Below, in pieces: positions 59,058-64,000 of a DNA stretch of 64,000 nt; the stretch's first letter is position 1, and each line of letters starts with the position of its first letter. The position numbers were made by a program, and so were the translations under genes. Source of the stretch: a bacterium SCSIO 12696 (lineage in GTDB: Bacteria; Pseudomonadota; Gammaproteobacteria; Pseudomonadales; Porticoccaceae); the NCBI GenBank assembly GCA_024397955.1, contig CP073744.1:806001-870000 (forward strand), written 5' to 3'. The notes beneath the pieces were generated by a model. It was not told the origin of the DNA and did not search any database. It saw only the letters and a list, made by a program, of their open reading frames with translations.

Positions 59058-59816
59058 ATGAACAACACACCATCAGCGCCCCCGGCAAGACACAGTCTGC
59101 TGGCAAACCTGGCCTTTAATATTCTGATTCCCACCCTGATTTTGACCAAGCTCAGCGGTGAGAACTACGAACTTCTGGGCATTAATTTGGCGCTTGGCAC
59201 CCGGTGGGCTCTTGTCGTCGCTCTGGCGTTTCCATTGATATATGGCGCTCGCGATTTGGCACAGAGCGGCAAGGTCAATATTTTCTCCGTACTGGGCATT
59301 TTCAGTGTCTTGGTTAACGGTGGCGTGGGCCTGCTGGAAGGAGACCGGCATATCATCATTATCAAAGAAGCAGCTATCCCAGCATTGATTGGCATAGCCG
59401 CCCTGCTGTCTTTAAAAACTCGCTTTCCACTGATTAAAACCCTGCTGTTCAACGACCAAGTCATCAACACCAGTAAAGTTGACAGTGCATTGCAGGAGCA
59501 GAACAGTCAGCAGCGCTTTGACGCGCATTTGGTTAAAGGCACCTACATGCTGTTTGCCACCATGATGCTGTCTGCACTGCTCAACTACCTGTTGGCAGAC
59601 TATATGATCGTTGCTCAATCCGGCACCGAAGAATTTAATGCCCAGGTGGGCAAATTTATGGGATTGCAATTGCCTGTTATTGGTATCCCCATTGCCATTG
59701 CCACCACCGCTATCCTGTTTTATTTATTTCGTGGTGTTACCCAGCTGACAGGTCTATCTCTGGAAGACATTATCGTCACCCCCACAGGCAACAGCCCCAA
59801 AGAGGAAAACAACTGA
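59058..59816 (+). CDS. VC0807-family membrane protein
   Basis: A 252-residue protein with about six hydrophobic segments, a pattern like the VC0807 family, distantly similar to the YciB/IspA septation protein group (e.g. [13 protein letters not shown] near 16-28 and [21 protein letters not shown] near 77-97). The molecular role is unknown. It starts a plus-strand operon and overlaps yciI as TGATG. Confidence 0.8.
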   Translation: MNNTPSAPPARHSLLANLAFNILIPTLILTKLSGENYELLGINLALGTRWALVVALAFPLIYGARDLAQSGKVNIFSVLGIFSVLVNGGVGLLEGDRHIIIIKEAAIPALIGIAALLSLKTRFPLIKTLLFNDQVINTSKVDSALQEQNSQQRFDAHLVKGTYMLFATMMLSALLNYLLADYMIVAQSGTEEFNAQVGKFMGLQLPVIGIPIAIATTAILFYLFRGVTQLTGLSLEDIIVTPTGNSPKEENN

Positions 59817-60115
59817 TGTGGTACGCAATTATTAGTGAAGACGTTGCCAATAGCCTGGAGAAACGTTTGCCCGCGAGGCCAGCTCACATTGAGAGACTCA
59901 AAGAACTGCAACAACAGGGACGGCTATTAGTTGCCGGGCCAAACCCTGCCATCGACAGTGAAGATCCGGGGGAAGCAGGATTTACCGGCAGCCTCGTGAT
60001 TGCTGAATTCGACTCACTGAACAGCGCCCAAAGTTGGGCAGACAACGACCCTTATGTGGAAGCCGGCGTTTACCAACGAGTGACGGTCAAACCCTTTAAA
60101 AAAGTCCTCCCCTAA
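59816..60115 (+). CDS. yciI: YciI-family protein
   Basis: A 99-residue YciI/dimeric ferredoxin-like fold protein: [10 protein letters not shown] at the start, a [11 protein letters not shown] helix near 21-31, [10 protein letters not shown] near 37 and a [22 protein letters not shown] segment near 65-86. Family members are implicated as small dioxygenase-like or hydrolase-like enzymes; E. coli YciI function is unclear. It overlaps the VC0807-like gene. Confidence 0.9.
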   Translation: MWYAIISEDVANSLEKRLPARPAHIERLKELQQQGRLLVAGPNPAIDSEDPGEAGFTGSLVIAEFDSLNSAQSWADNDPYVEAGVYQRVTVKPFKKVLP

Positions 60116-60146
60116 AGCGGATGCGACAATTAACAGAACAGGTTCA

Positions 60147-60833
60147 ATGGAAAAACAGATGAAACACGCCCTCACCAGTCTGTTACTGGTTACTCTTTGT
60201 ACTCTGGCCCAGATTCAGGATGCCCAGGCAACAACCCGCTATATCACCGATGAGTTTCGCGCCGACCTGCGCAGCATTCCCAGCAACCGCGGTAAAATCA
60301 TCAATTACCTTCGCGCAGGCACTCAACTGACCGTATTGGAAGAGAATGAAGACGGCTGGACCCATATACGCACAAGCCGCGGCACGGAAGGCTGGCTGCG
60401 CAGCTCATACCTGGTGGAACAGCAAGTGGCCAAAGCCCTGATTGGCCAGGTGGAACAGCAGCGCCAACAATTGCAGTCCCAGCAAGGTGAGCTGAAACAG
60501 GAGCTGCAACGAAAAGACACTCAAATTAATGAACTGCAGGGCCAGTTGGCGCAAGTGGAAGACCGCAGCCGTCAGGTGCAGCAAGAGCTGAACGAAATCA
60601 AAACCATCTCCGCCAATCATATCGCCCTCAACAATCAAAACCAGCAATTACTGAAAGCCAAGAGCGAACTGGAGAGTGAACTGGACTCACTTAAGGCCAT
60701 GAATGACCAGTTGGAGAATGATCAGCGCTACCGCTGGTTTCTGTACGGTGCCCTGGCAGTGTGCTTGGGAGCCGTATTGGCGATTCTTGTTCCTCAGTTA
60801 AAGCGCAAACGGCGCTACTCTGAGTGGGGTTAA
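60147..60833 (+). CDS. SH3-domain periplasmic protein (TIGR04211 type)
   Basis: A 228-residue protein with a signal peptide (about 8-28, AQA), a bacterial SH3 domain (about 33-92, LRAGTQLTVLEENEDGWTHIR), a coiled coil rich in Gln (about 98-195) and a C-terminal membrane anchor (about 200-218). This matches the conserved SH3-plus-coiled-coil family. The function is unknown; it may bind peptidoglycan-associated partners. Confidence 0.88.
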   Translation: MEKQMKHALTSLLLVTLCTLAQIQDAQATTRYITDEFRADLRSIPSNRGKIINYLRAGTQLTVLEENEDGWTHIRTSRGTEGWLRSSYLVEQQVAKALIGQVEQQRQQLQSQQGELKQELQRKDTQINELQGQLAQVEDRSRQVQQELNEIKTISANHIALNNQNQQLLKAKSELESELDSLKAMNDQLENDQRYRWFLYGALAVCLGAVLAILVPQLKRKRRYSEWG

Positions 60834-60841
60834 CCACCCTA

Positions 60842-61474
60842 ATGTCGGGGCTTCTAAAGCAACACAGCATCTGCAAGCACTTGCATTTCTGTCTGTTATT
60901 AACGGTCTGGCTGATCTTCTCACCCAGCCAGGCCGAGCCAATAGCCTCTAAGCCCGAACACCAACCCAGCTCTATTGCAATTATTGAAACCAACCTGGGC
61001 AACATCACCATTGCTCTGAACAGTACAGCCGCCCCCATCACTACCGCCAACTTTATCAACTACGCCAACAGCTATTTTTACGATGGCCTGATTTTCCATC
61101 GGGTGGTCAAAGACTTTATGATTCAAACCGGTGGCTACTGGTTCGATTACCGTGTAAAGGAGCCCACAGGCGAAACCATCATCAATGAATCCGCCAATGG
61201 CCTGAAAAATCGTCGCGGCAGCGTCGCCATGGCTCGCTATCAGGATCCGGACAGCGCCCGCGCGCAGTTTTTTATCAACCTGACCGATAACAGCCATCTC
61301 GATGCAACAGACAAGGATCTGGGTTACACCGTATTTGGTCAAGTGATCTCTGGAATGGATGTGGCAGACAAAATAGGTGCACTGCCGATTCAGGCAGTCA
61401 CTCCAGCTCTGACTCACGTGCCCATAGAAACTGTACAAATCCAACACATTGCTATCGAGGAAGCCGCACCATGA
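60842..61474 (+). CDS. Cyclophilin-type peptidyl-prolyl isomerase
   Basis: A 210-residue secreted or periplasmic cyclophilin. A signal peptide (hydrophobic core about 11-25, PSQAEP) precedes a domain with ETNLGNITIALN, the FHRVVKDFMIQTGG active-site block (catalytic Arg and Phe), ARAQFFINLTDN and YTVFGQVISGMDVAD. It isomerises X-Pro bonds. The ATG at 60842 is used; an upstream GTG overlaps the SH3 gene. It overlaps pdxJ by ATGA. Confidence 0.9.
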   Translation: MSGLLKQHSICKHLHFCLLLTVWLIFSPSQAEPIASKPEHQPSSIAIIETNLGNITIALNSTAAPITTANFINYANSYFYDGLIFHRVVKDFMIQTGGYWFDYRVKEPTGETIINESANGLKNRRGSVAMARYQDPDSARAQFFINLTDNSHLDATDKDLGYTVFGQVISGMDVADKIGALPIQAVTPALTHVPIETVQIQHIAIEEAAP

Positions 61475-62226
61475 CCACCGCCCTCAGCGTCAACCTTAAT
61501 AAAGTGGCTCTGCTGCGAAACTCCCGGGATGGCGACTACCCCAGCGTGGTAGAGCACGCTAAAGTCTGCATAACCGCTGGCGCCAACGGTATTACGGTAC
61601 ACCCCCGACCAGACCAACGGCATATCCGACCACAGGACGCCCACGACCTGTCGGCTTTGCTCAAACAACACCCGGAGCTGGAGTTCAATATTGAGGGCAA
61701 CCCATTTGCGGGCCCGAATGCCAATGGCTACCCGGGATTTATCGAGCTGGTCACTGCACTTCGTCCGCACCAGGCAACACTGGTGCCCGACAGTGACGAC
61801 CAGCTGACTTCCGATCATGGCTTTAACTTACGTACTGCTGGCGACAGCCTGAAGCCAATTATTGATTCGCTAAAACAACAGGGTATTCGAGTCAGCCTGT
61901 TTATGGATCCAGACCTGGAGCAAATATCATTGGCAAAAGCCATTGGTGCCGACCGCATAGAACTGTATACAGGTCCCTATGCCGCCGCTTGGAACAGGCC
62001 AGAACTTGAAGCCATCTTTCAACAACATCATCGAGCCGCGCAGCATGCTGGCGACATCGGCCTTGGCGTCAATGCCGGGCACGATCTCAATCTGGACAAC
62101 TTGGGCAAATATGCCACCATTCCCGACTTACTGGAGGTATCCATTGGCCACGCATTGACGGTAGACTCTCTGGCTATGGGGATGGCCAGTGCCGTAAAAG
62201 CCTACCGCGAAGTGTTACAGCAATAG
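61471..62226 (+). CDS. pdxJ: PdxJ, pyridoxine 5'-phosphate synthase
   Basis: PdxJ condenses 1-deoxyxylulose-5-phosphate and 3-amino-2-oxopropyl phosphate to pyridoxine phosphate. The 251-residue TIM barrel shows VNLNKVALLRNSR near 8-20, GITVHPRPDQRHI near 43-55, NIEGNPF near 73 and GLGVNAGHDLNLDN near 195. The VHPRPDQRHI version belongs to one of the two PdxJ subgroups. It overlaps the cyclophilin gene. Confidence 0.94.
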   Translation: MTTALSVNLNKVALLRNSRDGDYPSVVEHAKVCITAGANGITVHPRPDQRHIRPQDAHDLSALLKQHPELEFNIEGNPFAGPNANGYPGFIELVTALRPHQATLVPDSDDQLTSDHGFNLRTAGDSLKPIIDSLKQQGIRVSLFMDPDLEQISLAKAIGADRIELYTGPYAAAWNRPELEAIFQQHHRAAQHAGDIGLGVNAGHDLNLDNLGKYATIPDLLEVSIGHALTVDSLAMGMASAVKAYREVLQQ

Positions 62227-62284
62227 GCGCTCGCCTGAAGTATGCTTTCACCATAAAAATCACTAACAAACAGAGGGTACAACC

Positions 62285-62704
62285 ATGCAATCCCTGCGCG
62301 TAAAAGATTATATGGAGATGGACAGCCACTCAATTCCCGCCACACTCAATGTGGCTGAAGCAGTGGACGTACTGATTAACGACCACCTCAGTGGGGCGCC
62401 TGTGGTGGACAGCAATCACAAATTGGTGGGGTTTCTATCGGAAAAAGACTGTATCCGTCACCTGATTAACAGCTCTTATTACCGTGACGGCTCACCGTCT
62501 GTACAGGAAATCATGGTGCACGACATTATCTCTGTAAGCCCCGATACCAGTATCCTGGAAATCGCCGAGGTCATGCTGGAGCACGCCCCTAAGATTTATC
62601 CGGTGTGCGACAACGGCAAGTTGGTTGGCATTATCCAACGCCACCATGTATTAAAAGCGTTGCGCAAAGACGAAAATGGCTTGTCGCTGGATGCACAAAA
62701 CTGA
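62285..62704 (+). CDS. CBS-domain protein
   Basis: A 139-residue protein of two CBS motifs: first about 10-65 (NVAEAVDVLINDHLSGAPVVD, VGFLSEKDCIRHL) and second about 78-130 (DTSILEIAEVMLEHAPKIYPV, VGIIQRHHVLKAL). Such stand-alone pairs bind adenosine nucleotides and regulate partner proteins. The partner is unknown. GGGT upstream supports the ATG at 62285. Confidence 0.9.
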   Translation: MQSLRVKDYMEMDSHSIPATLNVAEAVDVLINDHLSGAPVVDSNHKLVGFLSEKDCIRHLINSSYYRDGSPSVQEIMVHDIISVSPDTSILEIAEVMLEHAPKIYPVCDNGKLVGIIQRHHVLKALRKDENGLSLDAQN

Positions 62705-62725
62705 CAGTTGCATTAAGGCCTGACT

Positions 62726-63523
62726 TTGCACATCAAACGACTGCACCTGATCGAGATTGAAGATCAGCACTGGTGCCCAAAGCCCATACGCAATGGCATA
62801 ACCGACATTCTGCGCTTTAACCTGAACACGGGGAAAATCTACCATCCGATTATTCCCCTGTTTTTGAAGGTTTTGGAAAAAACCGGGTCAACTCAAGTGA
62901 TAGACCTGTGCTCTGGCGGCGGCGGCCCCTGGCCCAGCCTGTTAAAAGCACTGCCGGAAGAGCGCGACTTGCACCTACACTTTACCGACAAATACCCTAA
63001 CGTAGACACCCTGAACGATGTGAAGCGTCAGTTCAGTGAGCGGGTAACCGTTCATAGCACCAGCAACGATGCCACCGACTTGTCGCTGGAGCACAAAGGC
63101 CTGCGCACACTGTTCACCTCATTTCATCACTTCACGCCAGAGAGTGCTCGCCTTATTCTCAACGATGCTGTGAAGAAAAATCAGCCCATTGCTATTTTCG
63201 AATTTACCCACCGTAGCCCATTGGCTTTACTGCTGATGCTGTTCGCGTTTATCGCTGTGTTCTTTGTGGCCCCATTCGCCAAACCGTTTCGGTGGTCACG
63301 CTTGGTCTTTACCTATCTGATTCCACTGCTGCCGCTGATCGGCACGTTCGATGGCATCGTTTCCTGTCTGCGCACCTACACTCACGCAGAAATGAATGCA
63401 ATGATCGATTCACTGGGTGCAGACCATTACCACTGGGAAACCGGGGAACACAAGTCCGGCGGTCCGGTGCCCATCACCTATTTAATGGGTTATCCGAAAG
63501 ATCAAGCAGCAAGCCATGGCTAA
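62726..63523 (+). CDS. Methyltransferase-like protein with C-terminal membrane helices
   Basis: This 265-residue protein has a SAM-binding-like loop VIDLCSGGGGPWPSLL (about 58-73), an acidic strand end FTDKYP near 85 and a middle FTSFHHFTPESA, typical of class-I methyltransferase folds. Unusually, two hydrophobic stretches follow (about 170-190 and 195-215). It starts with TTG behind AAGG and ends overlapping the next gene by eight bases. The substrate is unknown; a lipid or membrane-bound substrate is plausible. Confidence 0.72.
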   Translation: MHIKRLHLIEIEDQHWCPKPIRNGITDILRFNLNTGKIYHPIIPLFLKVLEKTGSTQVIDLCSGGGGPWPSLLKALPEERDLHLHFTDKYPNVDTLNDVKRQFSERVTVHSTSNDATDLSLEHKGLRTLFTSFHHFTPESARLILNDAVKKNQPIAIFEFTHRSPLALLLMLFAFIAVFFVAPFAKPFRWSRLVFTYLIPLLPLIGTFDGIVSCLRTYTHAEMNAMIDSLGADHYHWETGEHKSGGPVPITYLMGYPKDQAASHG

Positions 63524-64000
63524 CCCCATCCCAACCATCAACATTATCGGCGCAGGCCGCCTGGGCAAAAGCCTGGCAAAGCTGTGGCACAGCAAAGGCC
63601 TGGTCAAAATTGCCAGAGTATGTAATCGCTCCCGAGAAAGCGCCCAGGAGGCAACCCACTTTATCGGCGCAGGAACAGCCGCCGATAACCTGGCCACTTT
63701 GCCACCAGCAACGCTGTGGCTAGTTGCAACTGCTGACGGCGAAATCGAAGCCGTCGCCAAACAGCTGGCAAGCCATAATATCGTGACCCGGGGCGACGTG
63801 GTGTTTCACTGCAGTGGTTCGCTGTCATCGGGTTGCCTTACCTCTTTAAGGAATCAAGGCGCACATACGGCAAGTGTTCACCCTATTCACAGCTTTGCCG
63901 ATCCGCAAACAACCCAGCAAACGTTTGCCGGCACACACTGTGCCTGCGAAGGCGATGAAGACGCGTTAAGGCGCATAACACCGCTGTTCGAGCGCATTGG
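63516..64000 (+). CDS. Rossmann/DUF2520-type protein (partial, cut by window edge)
   Basis: The first 161 residues of a Rossmann-fold oxidoreductase-like protein: INIIGAGRLGKSLAKLW near 9-25 is the NAD(P)-binding loop, followed by VCNRSRESA near 34 and SVHPIHSFADP near 125, typical of proteins pairing a Rossmann domain with DUF2520. It overlaps the preceding gene as ATGGCTAA and continues beyond the right edge. Confidence 0.85.
   Translation, partial: MANPIPTINIIGAGRLGKSLAKLWHSKGLVKIARVCNRSRESAQEATHFIGAGTAADNLATLPPATLWLVATADGEIEAVAKQLASHNIVTRGDVVFHCSGSLSSGCLTSLRNQGAHTASVHPIHSFADPQTTQQTFAGTHCACEGDEDALRRITPLFERI

Overview
The window is a chromosomal segment of a gammaproteobacterium, most likely a marine member of the Pseudomonadales/Cellvibrionales. 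The evidence is gene order: amidohydrolase-ubiG-mupP-yciK on one side of gyrA, pheA-(tyrA:aroA fusion)-cmk-rpsA-ihfB on the other, then lapA-lapB-pyrF and a polysaccharide locus ending at uvrB. This is close to the Pseudomonas aeruginosa arrangement. Species cannot be fixed from the sequence alone. LAYOUT. (1) 1-5543: the first 1290 bases (5' part of uvrB, tRNA-Asn, start of a WecA-like gene) recur without visible difference at 4254-5543. The left copy is joined at 1290/1291 to a tRNA-Val gene that lacks its 3' acceptor strand. This looks like a 4253-bp tandem duplication, or an assembly error. A full uvrB and a Wzz-like gene lie between the copies. (2) 5529-25371: a surface-polysaccharide (O-antigen or capsule) locus that is visibly AT-richer than its flanks. 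It holds a WecA-like initiator, two glycosyltransferase-like proteins, Wzy, Wzx, two hexapeptide acyltransferases, a PhyH-type dioxygenase, a pseudaminic-acid pathway (PseB, PseC, PseH, an SpsF-type cytidylyltransferase, PseG, PseI) and an O-antigen-ligase-like protein. Five extra enzyme genes (aldo/keto reductase, class-III aminotransferase, SDR, metallophosphoesterase, ATP-grasp) are interleaved. Most genes from 25371 down to 7776 overlap or nearly touch on the minus strand, and a possible RfaH ops-like element sits at the head. (3) 25578-46811: conserved housekeeping genes: an orphan PemK/MazF-like gene, comEA, pyrF, lapB, lapA, ihfB, rpsA, cmk, tyrA:aroA, pheA and gyrA on the minus strand; mtaD-like deaminase, ubiG, mupP and yciK on the plus strand; then a TonB receptor, rluB, scpB and scpA. 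(4) 47066-58839: a Sua5/YciO protein followed by an apparent 11-kb minus-strand operon: a ThDP-dependent acetolactate-synthase-like enzyme, two diverged citrate-synthase-family proteins, a TonB receptor, a periplasmic binding protein and a 1488-residue hybrid kinase/GGDEF/EAL protein. (5) 59058-64000: a plus-strand run with a VC0807-like membrane protein, YciI, an SH3-domain protein, a cyclophilin, pdxJ, a CBS protein, a methyltransferase-like protein and a partial Rossmann/DUF2520 protein. HOW IT WORKS TOGETHER. Region 2 would make nonulosonic-acid-containing units on undecaprenyl phosphate, flip them (Wzx), polymerise them (Wzy, with Wzz setting chain length) and ligate them to lipid A-core. 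Region 3 is translation, aromatic amino-acid synthesis, DNA topology and LPS homeostasis. The ThDP/citrate-synthase-like/TonB/sensor block in region 4 is the least explained part and the best candidate for an undescribed system. It combines metabolite-type enzymes, an outer-membrane transporter, a periplasmic binder and a c-di-GMP sensor in one transcription direction.
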